NCBI GenBank assembly: GCA_004298015.1
Contig: SCSE01000082.1
Location: 1-64,000 of the forward strand
Direction: 5' to 3'
Length of the DNA: 64,000 bases
Source: Rhodanobacter sp.
GTDB taxonomy: Bacteria > Pseudomonadota > Gammaproteobacteria > Xanthomonadales > Rhodanobacteraceae
The position numbers and the translations under genes are program-made. This document shows positions 45,924-57,147 of this stretch, in pieces. The notes beneath the pieces are model-generated. The model saw nothing but the letters and a program-made list of their open reading frames with translations, ran no database searches and was not told where the DNA came from. How positions within the stretch are numbered: position 1 is the stretch's first letter; every line of letters starts with the position of its first letter.

Positions 45924-46547
45924 TCAGGGGTGGCTGAGGCCGGCAACGGCGAAACGGATCAGGTGGTCTGCGGTCTGTTCACGATGCTGGTGCTCGCTGA
46001 CGCCGCTCTTGCGCTGGATCATGCCGAAACCGGACATCGCGTGTGTCAGCGCCCCAGTCACCAGATCGATCCGCCAGTACAGCTCTGATTTGCTCAGTTG
46101 CGGCAGCAGGCGGGCGAACTCATGGGTGAACTGGCGCATGACGTGACCGTAGTTTTCGGACAGGAACTGTCGCAGGGAGTCGTCGTGTTCAGCGAACGCC
46201 CGTGCCAGCACCCGCATGAACAGCGCGCCGTTGTCATCGTTGGAAAGATCCAGCGCGGGACGAATGTAGGCGGCGAGCACGTCTTCGAGGCGGGTTTCGT
46301 CGCGACCGTTCACTTTGGCCAGCGCTTCCAGTCGGCTGCCGTTCAGCGCGTCGAGGCGCCGCCGGAAGACCTGCTCGACCAGTTTTTCCTTCGAGCCAAA
46401 GTGGTAATTGACCGCCGCCAGGTTGACCCCGGCGGCGGCGGTGAGCTGCCGCAACGAGGCGCCATCGAAGCCACGCCGCGCAAACAGGACTTCGGCGGCG
46501 CCGAGGATGCGTTCCTTGGTCAAGGTGGAGCTGCCTGCCACGAGCAT
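45924..46547 (-). CDS. TetR-family fatty acid metabolism regulator (PsrA-like)
   Basis: A repressor of 207 residues. The helix-turn-helix region reads RILGAAEVLFARRGFDGASLRQL, then VNLAAVNYHFGSKEKL. The VNLAAVNYHFGSK part is typical of PsrA/FadR-type TetR proteins that release DNA on binding long-chain acyl groups. The ATG at 46547 is preferred over 46574, since the later start leaves the perfect CAAAC-N4-GTTTG operator just upstream of the gene instead of inside it. It heads the unit TetR-fadN-fadA and presumably represses it and itself, opening the operon when fatty acids are present. That regulatory reading is inferred from the operators and neighbours. Confidence 0.9.
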   Translation of the reverse strand: MLVAGSSTLTKERILGAAEVLFARRGFDGASLRQLTAAAGVNLAAVNYHFGSKEKLVEQVFRRRLDALNGSRLEALAKVNGRDETRLEDVLAAYIRPALDLSNDDNGALFMRVLARAFAEHDDSLRQFLSENYGHVMRQFTHEFARLLPQLSKSELYWRIDLVTGALTHAMSGFGMIQRKSGVSEHQHREQTADHLIRFAVAGLSHP

Positions 46548-46570
46548 GATCCTTGCGGTCGAAAGTGAGT

Positions 46571-46586
46571 TCAAACGATCGTTTGA
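46571..46586. promoter_or_regulatory. PsrA-type operator 1
   Basis: TCAAACGATCGTTTGA is a perfect 16-base palindrome matching the CAAAC-N4-GTTTG pattern known for PsrA-like TetR regulators. It lies 23 bases upstream of the TetR gene start, as expected for autorepression. Confidence 0.85.
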
Positions 46587-46612
46587 GCATACGCGGCCAG
46601 CTCGGTTATCGT

Positions 46613-46626
46613 CAAACAGTCGTTTG
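46613..46626. promoter_or_regulatory. PsrA-type operator 2
   Basis: CAAACAGTCGTTTG repeats the CAAAC-N4-GTTTG half-site pair 42 bases from the first operator, centre to centre, which is about four helical turns. A weaker GTTGT-AA-ACAAC dyad overlaps its right end. Two in-phase sites could hold two repressor dimers on one face of the DNA. Confidence 0.8.
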
Positions 46627-46773
46627 TTGTAAACAACGGCTTACTTGCGTCTGAGCTAGAATCTGTCAGACTTTCGTGAGCTAAATACGTAATCCTCGTC
46701 AGTTTTAGCCCGTCTCGCGGCCCACAGGGGGCACGACGACTTTCCTCAAATCCGTTTTCCGGAGCAGACCCCT

Positions 46774-47199
46774 ATGGCGCTGGAGCGCACCCTTTCCATT
46801 ATCAAGCCCGATGCTGTCGCCAAGAATGTCATCGGTGAAATCTATGCCCGTTTCGAGAAGGCCGGCCTGAAGGTCGTCGCCGCCAAGCTGAAGCAGCTTT
46901 CGCGCAAGGAAGCGGAGGGCTTTTACGCCGTGCATCGCGAGCGTCCATTCTTCAACGCGCTGGTCGAGTTCATGATTTCCGGCCCGGTGATGATCACTGC
47001 GCTGCAGGGCGACAACGCCGTACTTGCACATCGCGACCTGATGGGAGCGACCAATCCAAAAGAAGCCGCGCCGGGCACGATCCGCGCTGACTTCGCCGAA
47101 TCGATCGACGCCAATGCGGTGCACGGCTCCGATGCCGTGGAGACCGCCAAGGTCGAAATCGCCTACTTCTTCGCCGAGACGGAAGTGCTTGCGCATTAA
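46774..47199 (+). CDS. ndk: Nucleoside diphosphate kinase
   Basis: Transfers the gamma-phosphate of ATP to nucleoside diphosphates and so balances cellular NTP and dNTP pools. All 141 residues align with the family: it starts [15 protein letters not shown], carries the catalytic histidine in NAVHGSDA (near residue 117), and ends with the usual YFFAETEV. It is probably monocistronic or heads the long housekeeping run with rlmN, pilF, rodZ, yfgM, bamB and der. GGAG lies about 10 bases before the ATG. The divergent TetR operators lie more than 140 bases upstream and need not affect it. Confidence 0.97.
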   Translation: MALERTLSIIKPDAVAKNVIGEIYARFEKAGLKVVAAKLKQLSRKEAEGFYAVHRERPFFNALVEFMISGPVMITALQGDNAVLAHRDLMGATNPKEAAPGTIRADFAESIDANAVHGSDAVETAKVEIAYFFAETEVLAH

Positions 47200-47273
47200 T
47201 TTGTGCGTTCATTCTTGAACGCGAAGATCAAAAAGCGGTCATTCGTGGCCGCACTCTTCACAAGAGCCATTCC

Positions 47274-48404
47274 TTGAACCAAGTTGTCGCCAGTTCCAAC
47301 AAGATCAACCTGATGGATTTCGATCGTCAGGGGCTGCGTGATTTTTTCACGCAGATCGGCGAGAAGCCCTATCGTGCCGAACAGGTCATGAAGTGGATCT
47401 ACCACGACCTGGAAGACAACTTCGACAACATGACCGACGTGGGCAAGGCATTGCGTGCCAAGCTCACCGAGGTCTGTTACATCGGTGCGCCGAAGACGAT
47501 ACTGGACAAGGCAGCCACCGATGGCACGCACAAGTGGCTGCTGGGCATGGACAGCGGCAACGCGGTCGAGACGGTATACATCCCGGAGCCGACCCGCGGT
47601 ACCTTGTGCGTCTCCTCGCAGATTGGCTGCGCGCTGAACTGCCAGTTCTGCTCCACCGGTGCCCAGGGCTTCAACCGCAACCTTTCCACCGCCGAAATCA
47701 TCGGCCAGGTCTGGGTCGCGGCAAAATACCTCGGTAACCTGACCCATCAGAATCGCCGTATCACCAACGTGGTGATGATGGGCATGGGCGAGCCGCTGGC
47801 CAATTTCGACAACGTGGTCCGGGCCATGAAGTTGATGCGCGACGATCTGGGCTTTGGCCTGGCGGCCAAACGGGTGACCCTGTCAACCGCCGGCATGGTG
47901 CCGATGATCGATCAGCTGTCGGATACGATCGACGTCTCGCTGGCGGTGTCGCTGCACGCGGCCAACGACGAGCTGCGTACCGAACTGGTGCCACTCAACA
48001 AGCGCTATCCGATCGTTGAGCTGGTCGCGGCCTGCAAGCGTTGGGTGGCACGCAAGCCACGTACCTCGATTACCTTCGAGTACACCTTGATGAAGGGTAT
48101 CAACGACCAGGCGCTGCATGCGCGCCAGTTGATCAAGCTGATGCGCCAGCTGCCGACATGCAAGGTAAACCTGATCCCGTTCAATCCCTTTCCCGGCACC
48201 CGCTTCGAGCGCTCGGACGCGAACATGATCCGCGACTTCCAGACGCAACTGCTGAACGCCGGTGTGTTGACGATGCTGCGGCGCACTCGTGGCGACGACA
48301 TCGATGCGGCCTGTGGCCAGTTGGCCGGTCAGGTCACTGATCGCACGCGGCGCAGTGCCGACTTGCGCAAGCGGCAGGAACAAGGGGCGACCCATGCGAT
48401 TTGA
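47274..48404 (+). CDS. rlmN: Dual-specificity 23S rRNA/tRNA adenine-C2 methyltransferase RlmN
   Basis: A radical SAM enzyme of 376 residues that methylates A2503 of 23S rRNA and A37 of some tRNAs, supporting decoding fidelity. The iron-sulfur cluster cysteines are Cys119, Cys123 and Cys126 (CALNCQFC), and the two methyl-transfer cysteines are Cys112 and Cys347, at the same spacing as in Escherichia coli. The GEPL motif appears as [10 protein letters not shown]. The start is taken as TTG at 47274, since no in-frame ATG occurs before residue 14 and the family extends upstream of that. The stop overlaps the pilF start by 11 bases. Confidence 0.95.
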   Translation: MNQVVASSNKINLMDFDRQGLRDFFTQIGEKPYRAEQVMKWIYHDLEDNFDNMTDVGKALRAKLTEVCYIGAPKTILDKAATDGTHKWLLGMDSGNAVETVYIPEPTRGTLCVSSQIGCALNCQFCSTGAQGFNRNLSTAEIIGQVWVAAKYLGNLTHQNRRITNVVMMGMGEPLANFDNVVRAMKLMRDDLGFGLAAKRVTLSTAGMVPMIDQLSDTIDVSLAVSLHAANDELRTELVPLNKRYPIVELVAACKRWVARKPRTSITFEYTLMKGINDQALHARQLIKLMRQLPTCKVNLIPFNPFPGTRFERSDANMIRDFQTQLLNAGVLTMLRRTRGDDIDAACGQLAGQVTDRTRRSADLRKRQEQGATHAI

Positions 48405-49188
48405 GCGAACACTTCTGATCACTCTGGCGTTGTCACTGCTGTTGACCGGCTGTGTCACCACGCAGACCGACAGCAGCTCGCTGGGCAAGAACATGCCTCA
48501 GACCAGCCGCACGGAGCGCGCGAGGGACGCGGCGCGCATCCATACCGAGCTGGCGCAGCGCTATATGGCCAGCGGCGACCTGCAGTCGGCGCTCACCAGA
48601 TTGAAGATGGCGTTGAACTTCGACCCTGACTACGCGCCGGCACATACCGTGATTGCGGTGCTGTACGAGAAGATCAACAACCTCCCCAAGGCCGAATTGC
48701 ACTACCGCAAGGCGGAAGCCCTGGAACCCACCAAGGGCGCGCCGAACAACAACCTCGGTGCATTCCTGTGCCGTACCGGCAAGGTCGAGGAGTCGCTCGG
48801 CTATTTTCGCAAGGCGGTTGCCGATCCGTTTTACCAGACCCCCGATGTGGCGTTGACGAACGCCGGCGTCTGCAACCTCAAGCTGCACCGGACGGCGGCT
48901 GCCGAAGCAAGTTTTCGTGACGCCATCGCGCGCAATCCGAAAAATGCGGAGGCACTCTTCCAGCTTGCCCATACGCTTTATGTGAACAAGGACGCATTTC
49001 GCGCGCGGGCTTTCCTGCAACGATTCGATGCATTGGGGAAGCCGAGCGCAGCCTCGCTGAAACTTGGACACGATATCGAAACCCGTTTGGGTAACCCGGA
49101 GGGTGCCCAGAACTACGCCAGGCGATTGCAAAGCCGCTTCCCGGACTCGGAACAGGCGCACGCCCTAGATACAGCCGCCAAGCCATGA
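48394..49188 (+). CDS. pilF: Type IV pilus biogenesis/stability lipoprotein PilF (PilW)
   Basis: A lipoprotein of 264 residues needed in relatives for outer membrane assembly of the PilQ secretin. The signal peptide ends in the lipobox LLLTGC with Cys20. The mature part is a series of TPR repeats ([20 protein letters not shown], then [21 protein letters not shown] and further units to about residue 240). CAAGGGGCGA precedes the ATG. It overlaps rlmN by 11 bases and rodZ by four (ATGA), so the three genes are translationally linked. No other pil genes are present here. Confidence 0.93.
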   Translation: MRFERTLLITLALSLLLTGCVTTQTDSSSLGKNMPQTSRTERARDAARIHTELAQRYMASGDLQSALTRLKMALNFDPDYAPAHTVIAVLYEKINNLPKAELHYRKAEALEPTKGAPNNNLGAFLCRTGKVEESLGYFRKAVADPFYQTPDVALTNAGVCNLKLHRTAAAEASFRDAIARNPKNAEALFQLAHTLYVNKDAFRARAFLQRFDALGKPSAASLKLGHDIETRLGNPEGAQNYARRLQSRFPDSEQAHALDTAAKP

Positions 49189-50171
49189 CCACCATGCAGC
49201 CACATCTGGATGAACATTCCGCATACCCTGTCGAGCTGCCGGCAACGATGCCGCCGACGGAGTCAGTGAGTTTCGGTAACCGCTTGCATGCGGCACGTCA
49301 GGCTCGTGGGCTGGACTTGCCGACGTGTGCGCAGACCTTGAAGCTACCGGCACGGGTGCTGCGGCAGTTGGAGCGTGACGAATACGACGGTATCGATTCG
49401 AAGATCTACCTGGTCAGCTATATCACGACTTACGGTCGCTTCCTGGGGATCAACCAGACATCGATCCAGGTGGAGCTGGACCGCGTCAAGCAGTTCGAGC
49501 CAGCCCTGGTCACCACCGGTGGCATCTCACACTCGCGTTTCCTGCTGGATCGTTACGTCACCGCGGCTACCTACGTGATACTCACCGCCGTGATCGTGGT
49601 GCCGATGATCTGGCTGGGTGTGCGTGGAACCCTCAATCGCGATCTCAGTCATCTGTCGCCGCTGGATGCCAAGCCGGTTGCCCAGCAGGATGCCACCGGC
49701 GGCCGTGATGGCAAACCGGGTCCAGTCGACGTCGTCGAATCGACCGGCGCGCAAGCGCCCAAGTCGGCGACGATGACGGCGAAACAGGACCAGCCCTTGC
49801 TGGCATCGATGGCGCCATTTCCCAACCTGGACGCTGCCGCCAGCGTGACCACAGCGCCTGCGACCACACCGGCTGTTGCGGGAGTCGTCGCTGGATCGGG
49901 CAGCCATAGCCTGAGCCTGAAACTGGCCTCGCCCAGCTGGGTCGAAGTGACAGAGCACGATGGCACCAAACTGGAGTACGGTCTGTTGCCGGCAGGCAGC
50001 AGCAAAATCTACCGCAGCGACCAGCCGCTGGATATCAGCATAGGCAATGTCAGCGGCGCCCAAGTCAGCATCGATGGCTCGGTGGTCGGTTTGAACAGTT
50101 TCCGTCGCGCCAACGTGGCGCACTTCCGCATGCAGATCCAGGACGGAAAAGCTTCCGCCACCAGCTTCTGA
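49185..50171 (+). CDS. rodZ: Cytoskeletal cell-shape protein RodZ
   Basis: The protein has 328 residues. A cytoplasmic Cro/CI-type HTH domain (about 30-100, with FGNRLHAARQARGLDLPTCA) binds MreB in known RodZ proteins. One membrane helix follows (about 125-145), then a periplasmic alanine/proline/threonine-rich linker and a C-terminal DUF4115 domain (LKLASPSWVEVTEHDG, GNVSGAQVSIDGSVV). It helps to position the elongasome and keep rod shape. The N-terminal 28 residues are a poorly conserved extension. Its ATG overlaps the pilF stop. In many relatives ispG and hisS come next, but here yfgM follows directly. Confidence 0.94.
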   Translation: MTTMQPHLDEHSAYPVELPATMPPTESVSFGNRLHAARQARGLDLPTCAQTLKLPARVLRQLERDEYDGIDSKIYLVSYITTYGRFLGINQTSIQVELDRVKQFEPALVTTGGISHSRFLLDRYVTAATYVILTAVIVVPMIWLGVRGTLNRDLSHLSPLDAKPVAQQDATGGRDGKPGPVDVVESTGAQAPKSATMTAKQDQPLLASMAPFPNLDAAASVTTAPATTPAVAGVVAGSGSHSLSLKLASPSWVEVTEHDGTKLEYGLLPAGSSKIYRSDQPLDISIGNVSGAQVSIDGSVVGLNSFRRANVAHFRMQIQDGKASATSF

Positions 50172-50326
50172 TCGAGCTCGACGGCGCTGCGGGCGGGATA
50201 TATCGGTTATGCTTGTTCATTAGGTCCATTCCTGATCGGATGGACTGGATACACCCATCTTGAATGATCGACCAATTCGGCCTTTCCTCGCGCCAGCTGA
50301 GGAGAGGCCTTCTGAATGGTGAACGC

Positions 50327-50977
50327 ATGGCAATTGACGAATACGACGATTACGAACAGAGCGAGCGGGTACAGAAGTGGCTGCGTGAAAACGGCCTCTC
50401 CATCGTGGTGGGCATCGTGCTGGGCCTGGTCGGCATTTTCGGCTGGCAACAATGGCGCAACCATCAGGCCCGCAATGAAGGCGAGGCGGCACAGCTCTAT
50501 CAGCAGTTGCAGGTCGCCACGGCGGCCGGCAACTCGAATGCCGTCGTCCAACTGGTCGGGCAGTTGATGACCGATCATGCCAAGTCGCCGTATGCGATTT
50601 TCGCCGTCACCGATCGTGCCCGGCAGCAGGTCGACGCCAACCAGTTGCAGAAGGCGGAGGCCTCGCTGGCGTGGGCTCGTCAGCACGCCACGGTCCCGGC
50701 GCTGAAGTCGTTGACCATGCTGCGCATTGCCCAGGTGGAGTTGGCCCGTGGCAATGGCAAGGCGGCATTGGCGACCCTGGCTGGTTTGCCGGCGAACAGT
50801 TTTTCGGGGCTGGCCGAGGAACTCCGTGGTGATGTGCTGGTCAAGCTTGGACGCCCGACGGATGCGCGCAAGGCCTATCAGGCGGCACTGGCGGCGTTGA
50901 GTGTGGAGGCGCCGCAACGAGGTATCTTGCAAATGAAGATCGATGATTTGGCTGTGGCCGGGAAGCAGGGTGCATGA
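50327..50977 (+). CDS. yfgM: YfgM-like membrane protein with TPR-like domain
   Basis: The protein has 216 residues. A short acidic cytoplasmic head (MAIDEYDDYEQSERVQKWL) precedes one membrane helix (SIVVGIVLGLVGIFGW, about 26-44). A periplasmic helical TPR-like domain follows, with WARQHATVPALKSLTMLRIAQVEL. In Escherichia coli YfgM associates with PpiD at the Sec translocon and helps to hand over periplasmic clients. The ATG at 50327 is chosen by comparison with the family; the frame is open 21 codons further. It overlaps bamB by four bases, a conserved arrangement. Confidence 0.92.
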   Translation: MAIDEYDDYEQSERVQKWLRENGLSIVVGIVLGLVGIFGWQQWRNHQARNEGEAAQLYQQLQVATAAGNSNAVVQLVGQLMTDHAKSPYAIFAVTDRARQQVDANQLQKAEASLAWARQHATVPALKSLTMLRIAQVELARGNGKAALATLAGLPANSFSGLAEELRGDVLVKLGRPTDARKAYQAALAALSVEAPQRGILQMKIDDLAVAGKQGA

Positions 50978-52185
50978 AGCCTGAAATGATGAAACGCGTT
51001 GTCTTGATTACGTTGGTGTCGCTGCTGGGGCTCGCCGGTTGCCACTCCTTCAAGAAAGAGAACATGCAGCCGCCGACACCGTTGGCCAAGGACTTCAAGC
51101 CTACCGTGCAGGTAACCCGGTTGTGGCATGCCAGCGTCGGTGACGGTGCCGGGCGCAGCGGTGTGCGTTTGCGCCCGACGGTGGTTGACGGCGTGCTCTA
51201 TGCCGACAGCACCGATGGCAAGCTGGCGGCGTTCGATGCCACCACCGGCAAGACCCTGTGGTCGAAAAGTTCGCGGACGCATGGCTGGTTCGGTTGGGGC
51301 GACAAGAAGCGCAAGGACGCCACCTATGCCGGCGGCCCGTCGGTCAGTGGTGACCTGCTTGCGGTGGGCACGCTCGACGGCCATGTCTATGGCGTCAACG
51401 CGAAGGACGGCAGCCCGCGCTGGGAGACCGAGCTCGACTCCGAAGTGCTCGCCTCGCCAGTCGTCGACGGCGACCTGGTGGTAGTGCGCACTGAAGATGG
51501 CCGGGTTTACGGGCTCGATGCCGCAACCGGCAAGCGTAACTGGATATATGACCAGGGCACGGTGCCCTTGCTCAGCCTGCGCGGCAATGGCGCGCTGCTG
51601 GTTGCCAATGGCGTGGTGTTCTTCGGCAGCGACGATGGCAAGCTGGTCGCGTTGCGCGCCGACAACGGCACCAAGCTGTGGGAGCAAAAGTTCAGCAATG
51701 GCGAGGGTCGTACCGAGATCGCGCGCCTGGACGACGCCGATGGCGCGATCCTGCTCGATGGCAGCACGCTCTACGGCGCGGCGTATCACGGCAACCTGAT
51801 GGCCGTGGACGGCCCCAGTGGGCGCCCGCTGTGGAGCCATCCGTTTTCCACCTATACATCGCTGGCGCTCAGCGGCAATACGATCTTCGGCGTCGATGAC
51901 CAGGGGCGGGTGTGGGCGTTCGATAAGGCTACCGGTACCGATATCTGGAAGAACAGCGCGCTGAAGTACCGCTGGTTGAGCGGTCCGTCGGTGCAGGGCA
52001 ACTACGTGGTGGTGGGCGATCGCGAGGGTTACGTACATTGGCTGCAGACCGGCGACGGTGCGCTGGCAGCACGTGAAAGGCTGTCGCACAAGGCGATCCG
52101 CGCCCAGCCACTGGTGGTGGACGGCATCGTCTATGTGGTGGACGTGAAAGGCGATATCGCCGCCTACCGCCTGGCCGGTCACTGA
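50974..52185 (+). CDS. bamB: Outer membrane assembly lipoprotein BamB
   Basis: A lipoprotein of 403 residues of the BAM complex, which inserts beta-barrel proteins into the outer membrane. The signal peptide ends with LAGC (Cys23). The mature protein is an eight-bladed beta-propeller built from PQQ-like repeats: LAAFDATTGKTLWSK, VYGVNAKDGSPRWETELDSEV, VYGLDAATGKRNWIYDQG and LVALRADNGTKLWEQ. BamB contacts BamA through loops of the propeller. The start codon overlaps the yfgM stop. A strong hairpin follows the stop, so the unit may end here before der. Confidence 0.96.
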   Translation: MKPEMMKRVVLITLVSLLGLAGCHSFKKENMQPPTPLAKDFKPTVQVTRLWHASVGDGAGRSGVRLRPTVVDGVLYADSTDGKLAAFDATTGKTLWSKSSRTHGWFGWGDKKRKDATYAGGPSVSGDLLAVGTLDGHVYGVNAKDGSPRWETELDSEVLASPVVDGDLVVVRTEDGRVYGLDAATGKRNWIYDQGTVPLLSLRGNGALLVANGVVFFGSDDGKLVALRADNGTKLWEQKFSNGEGRTEIARLDDADGAILLDGSTLYGAAYHGNLMAVDGPSGRPLWSHPFSTYTSLALSGNTIFGVDDQGRVWAFDKATGTDIWKNSALKYRWLSGPSVQGNYVVVGDREGYVHWLQTGDGALAARERLSHKAIRAQPLVVDGIVYVVDVKGDIAAYRLAGH

Positions 52186-52192
52186 TTCAGCC

Positions 52193-52215
52193 GTTCCGGG
52201 CGATCGGCCCGGAAC
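52193..52215 (+). terminator. Strong hairpin after bamB
   Basis: GTTCCGGGC-GATCG-GCCCGGAAC forms a perfect nine-base stem and five-base loop beginning seven bases after the bamB stop. There is no T-tract after it (GTCGTCGTAT), so it is either a weak or factor-assisted terminator or an mRNA-stabilising stem. Confidence 0.6.
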
Positions 52216-52471
52216 GTCGTCGTATCCGGCGCCCGATAGCGGTGTCGGGGCCAGGGCCGCCAAGATGCCGGTCGCGGTATGTGTAAACGTGCACTGCCCT
52301 GGGCGAAGCGCTACCACAGCGCGGCTGGGATGACGCGCTGCGGCACGCCAGCCTTCGGCGCTTTTTCATCCCTCAGCGGTGTATTGGCATACACTTCTGC
52401 AATCTTTTTCGTCTTGCGCGCCATCCGTTTGCGCTGCGAGCTTTTCGCTATACGGAGCCAGGCTCACCATC

Positions 52472-53875
52472 ATGTTGCCCGTCGTCGCACTAGTCGGTCG
52501 CCCCAACGTCGGTAAATCGACCCTGTTCAACGTGCTGACGCGCAGCCGTGATGCCTTGGTGGCCGACCTTCCAGGCGTAACCCGCGACCGCCACTACGGT
52601 GTTTGCCGCAGCGGCGAGCGTCCGTTCGTGGTCGTCGATACCGGTGGCTTGTCCGGGGTCGAGGAAGCGATGGACGTGCTCACCGCCCGGCAAGTACGCC
52701 TGGCCATCGAGGAGGCGAACGTGCTGGTGTTCGTCGTCGACGCCCGTGAGGGACTGTTGCCACAGGACTACGTCATCCTCAACGAGCTGCGGCGCAGTGG
52801 CAAGACCATCATCGCCGCGGTGAACAAGACCGACGGCCTGGAAGAGGACGCCGTGCTGGCGGAATTCTCGGCGTTCGGTGTCGGCAGGATTCTCCCGCTG
52901 TCTGCCGCGCACAATCGCGGTACCGGCGAGCTGATCGAGATGGTCCTGCCGCTGCTGCCGGAAGACGCGCTCGATGCGGGCGATGCGGAGGGCGAGGACG
53001 GTACCATCCGGGTGGCTATCGTCGGACGTCCGAATGCCGGCAAGTCGACGCTGATCAACCGCCTGCTGGGTGAGGAGCGGCTGATCGTCTCCGATGTGGC
53101 TGGCACCACGCGTGATCCGATCCGGGTGGCGCTGGAGCGCGACGGCAAGCGTTATACGCTGATCGACACCGCGGGAATCCGGCGCAAGGCCCGGGTCGAG
53201 GAGGCCGTCGAGAAGTTCAGCGTCATCAAGACCCTGCAGTCGATTGCCGCCGCGCAGGTGGTGGTGGTGATGATCGATGCCCGCGAAAACCTAGCCGATC
53301 AGGACCTGACCCTGATCGGCTATGCGATGGACGAGGGCAGGGCGTTGGTGATCGCCATCAACAAGTGGGACGGCCTCGATCCGTACCAGCGCGATGAATG
53401 CATGCGCGCACTCGATCGCCGCCTGGTCTTCGTCGACTGGGCAAAGCAGGTACATATCTCGGCGCTGCACGGTTCGGGCATGCGCGAGTTGATGCGTGCG
53501 GTGGTACGTGCCCACGCGTCGGCCACCAAGGTGCTGGTGTCGTCGGATCTCACCAAGACGCTGGAAAAGGCCTACGAGGGATATCAACCACCGCTGGTCC
53601 ATGGCCACGCGCCGAAGTTGCGCTTTGCCCATCCTGGCGGCAACAACCCGCCGACCATCGTGATCCACGGCACCCGGACCAAGCACATCGCGCCGGCCTA
53701 CCAGCGCTATCTGGAAAATTTCTTCCGCAAGCGCTACAAGCTCGAAGGCACGCCGGTGAGGATCAGTTTCCGCGAGGGCGAGAATCCCTACGCGGGGCGC
53801 AAGAAGGTGTTCACCAAGGAGCAGCAGCAGAAGCGCCGACGCATGGTCACTGAGTTGATCAAGCGTACGCGTTGA
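52472..53875 (+). CDS. der: Ribosome biogenesis GTPase Der (EngA)
   Basis: An essential double GTPase of 467 residues for maturation of the 50S subunit. The first G domain starts with [14 protein letters not shown] (residues 6-19) and the second with [11 protein letters not shown] near 185; both have DTxG and NKxD motifs. A C-terminal KH-like domain (about 360-450) and the basic tail ([15 protein letters not shown]) bind rRNA. The ATG at 52472 is set by the conserved start; the open frame reaches 31 codons further upstream. The gap to bamB is 286 bases, so der probably also has its own promoter. Confidence 0.97.
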   Translation: MLPVVALVGRPNVGKSTLFNVLTRSRDALVADLPGVTRDRHYGVCRSGERPFVVVDTGGLSGVEEAMDVLTARQVRLAIEEANVLVFVVDAREGLLPQDYVILNELRRSGKTIIAAVNKTDGLEEDAVLAEFSAFGVGRILPLSAAHNRGTGELIEMVLPLLPEDALDAGDAEGEDGTIRVAIVGRPNAGKSTLINRLLGEERLIVSDVAGTTRDPIRVALERDGKRYTLIDTAGIRRKARVEEAVEKFSVIKTLQSIAAAQVVVVMIDARENLADQDLTLIGYAMDEGRALVIAINKWDGLDPYQRDECMRALDRRLVFVDWAKQVHISALHGSGMRELMRAVVRAHASATKVLVSSDLTKTLEKAYEGYQPPLVHGHAPKLRFAHPGGNNPPTIVIHGTRTKHIAPAYQRYLENFFRKRYKLEGTPVRISFREGENPYAGRKKVFTKEQQQKRRRMVTELIKRTR

Positions 53876-53887
53876 CGCAAACCCCGA

Positions 53888-54532
53888 TCACAGGTCTGTG
53901 GGCGTTCGTCGGCCGTGGATGGCATGCGGCGCGCGGTTTGCCTGCTGAAGATCCTGCGGGATCAACGCATAGGCCTCGGCATCGTGCGGTTTTCCCTTGA
54001 TCCACAGCCGCTGGCGCAATCTGCCTTCATGCTGGGCGCCGAGCTTTTCGGCAACCCGGCGGCTAGGTCGGTTTTCAGGCATCACGATGATCTCCAGCCG
54101 GACCAATCCCAGTCTGTCGAACCCGAAACGTGCCACCATTCCGCTCGCCGCCACCGCAATGCCTTGCCGCTGATGCGACTGCCGGACCCAGTAGCCAAGA
54201 TTTGCACGGTGATGCCGTGCGTCGCGTTGATTGAGCCCGACGCCGCCCAGCAACCAGCCATCGACTGCATCGAAGATGGCGAATGCGAAATGCCCGCCGT
54301 CGCGCCAGCCAGCCCGGCAGTGGTTGATCCACGCGACGGCATCGGACCGTGCGTAGCCGGCATGGCACCAGGGCAGCCATTGGCCGACGCTGTCTCGAGA
54401 CTCGTGGGCGGCAGCCCACAGCGACTCGGCATCGGCATCGGCCCACGGCCGCAGGCGGTAACGGCCGTCGGTGAGTTCCAGCGTGGTGGGCTGCGGTCTG
54501 GCGGTTGGCATGGATATGGCGTTTGTGTGCAT
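53888..54532 (-). CDS. GNAT-family N-acetyltransferase (RimJ/RimL-like)
   Basis: A cytoplasmic acetyl-CoA-dependent transferase of about 214 residues. The GNAT fold is clear: RLRPWADADAESLWAAA at the N-terminus, GGVGLNQRDARHHRANLGYWV for strands 3-4, the acetyl-CoA loop in SHQRQGIAVAASGMV (a variant of RxxGxG/A), and ENRPSRRVAEKLGAQHEGRLR. The closest types are RimJ/RimL enzymes, which acetylate protein N-termini, but the target is unknown. Two in-frame ATGs (54532 and 54511) are possible starts, neither with a good ribosome binding site. It converges on der with a 12-base gap and diverges from folD, which starts 45 bases away. Confidence 0.85.
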   Translation of the reverse strand: MHTNAISMPTARPQPTTLELTDGRYRLRPWADADAESLWAAAHESRDSVGQWLPWCHAGYARSDAVAWINHCRAGWRDGGHFAFAIFDAVDGWLLGGVGLNQRDARHHRANLGYWVRQSHQRQGIAVAASGMVARFGFDRLGLVRLEIIVMPENRPSRRVAEKLGAQHEGRLRQRLWIKGKPHDAEAYALIPQDLQQANRAPHAIHGRRTPTDL

Positions 54533-54577
54533 TGAGCGCAGACTCGATAATGGCGCGGTCACAGGCCAGGTATCAAC

Positions 54578-55435
54578 ATGAGCGCACGCATTCTCGACGG
54601 TAAACGGATCGCCCAGGAAGTGCTGGAAAGGGTCGGCAGGCGGGTCGTCGAGCGCAAGGCGCAAGGCTTGCCGGAGCCGGGCTTGGCCGTGGTGCTGGTC
54701 GGTAACGATGCGGCCTCATCGGTGTACGTGCGGAACAAGCGCAAGGCCTGTCTCCAGGTCGGTTTCCGCTCGTTCGATTTCGATATGCCGGCACTGACCA
54801 CCCAGGTCGAGCTGTTCGCCTTGATCGATCGCCTCAATGTCGATCCGGCCGTGCACGGAATCCTGGTGCAGTCGCCGCTGCCAGCGCATATCGACGAGGA
54901 CGCCCTGGTCGACCGGATCGAGCCTGAAAAGGACGTGGACGGCTTCCAGGCGGTCAACGTAGGGCGCCTGGCACTGCGCCGGTTCGGGCTTCGACCGTGT
55001 ACGCCACGGGGGGTGATGACCCTGCTCGGGCACACCGATCGCCCGGTCCGTGGGCAGCATGCCGTCGTGGTCGGCGTGTCCAACCATGTTGGCAGGCCAT
55101 TGGCGCTGGAGTTGCTGATTGCCGGCTGCACGGTGACTTGTTGCCATCGGTTCACGCGTGACCTGGACGGCTTCGTGCGCCAGGCCGATATCGTGATTGT
55201 TGCCGTCGGCAAGCCCGGCCTGGTCAAGGGCGAGTGGATCAAGCCCGGAGCGGTCGTGATCGACGTGGGGATCAACCGACTGGAGGACGGCCGGCTGGTC
55301 GGCGATGTCGGCTTCGCCGCCGCCGCCGAACGTGCCAGCTGGATTACGCCGGTCCCCGGCGGGGTGGGGCCGATGACTGTGGCTACCCTGATCGAGAATA
55401 CGCTGGAGGCTGCCGAAGCCAGCGATGCCCATTGA
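54578..55435 (+). CDS. folD: Bifunctional methylenetetrahydrofolate dehydrogenase/cyclohydrolase
   Basis: Interconverts 5,10-methylene-, methenyl- and 10-formyl-tetrahydrofolate and so feeds purine and formyl-Met synthesis. The 285 residues match the family. The catalytic Tyr and Lys lie in [12 protein letters not shown] (about residues 49-56), QSPLP and KDVDGF are conserved, and the C-terminal [12 protein letters not shown] is typical. The cofactor loop reads [10 protein letters not shown] where GRSNIVGKP is common, a modest variation. It stands between the divergent GNAT gene and guaB. Its folate product supports the purine pathway, in keeping with guaB-guaA downstream, though they need not be cotranscribed. 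Confidence 0.95.
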   Translation: MSARILDGKRIAQEVLERVGRRVVERKAQGLPEPGLAVVLVGNDAASSVYVRNKRKACLQVGFRSFDFDMPALTTQVELFALIDRLNVDPAVHGILVQSPLPAHIDEDALVDRIEPEKDVDGFQAVNVGRLALRRFGLRPCTPRGVMTLLGHTDRPVRGQHAVVVGVSNHVGRPLALELLIAGCTVTCCHRFTRDLDGFVRQADIVIVAVGKPGLVKGEWIKPGAVVIDVGINRLEDGRLVGDVGFAAAAERASWITPVPGGVGPMTVATLIENTLEAAEASDAH

Positions 55436-55515
55436 TCGGCAAGGCAGCGACGGCGCGCGAACGAATGGCCACGCTGGTGCCGTGTGGCATCTGGCGAGCG
55501 ACACGGCAGGGCGCG

Positions 55516-57005
<1,490 letters not shown>

Positions 57006-57010
57006 GCGGG

Positions 57011-57115
57011 GCGGGGAACGGGAAACAGGGGACAGGCAGCCTCAGGCGGGCGAACAGTCCGCGCTTGGTCCGCGGTGGCAGACACCGGTCTCTCGACTCG
57101 CGTTACGTTCCCCGC
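57011..57115. repeat. Spaced inverted repeat between guaB and guaA
   Basis: GCGGGGAACG (57011-57020) and CGTTCCCCGC (57106-57115) are perfect ten-base inverted repeats 85 bases apart, starting just after the guaB stop. Further purine-rich (GGAAACAGGGGACAGG) and pyrimidine-rich stretches extend the pairing. This could be a transcript hairpin that tunes guaA expression, or simply a local repeat. Confidence 0.45.
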
Positions 57116-57147
57116 TTCTTCGTTTCCAGTTGCCCACCTGAGACCTC

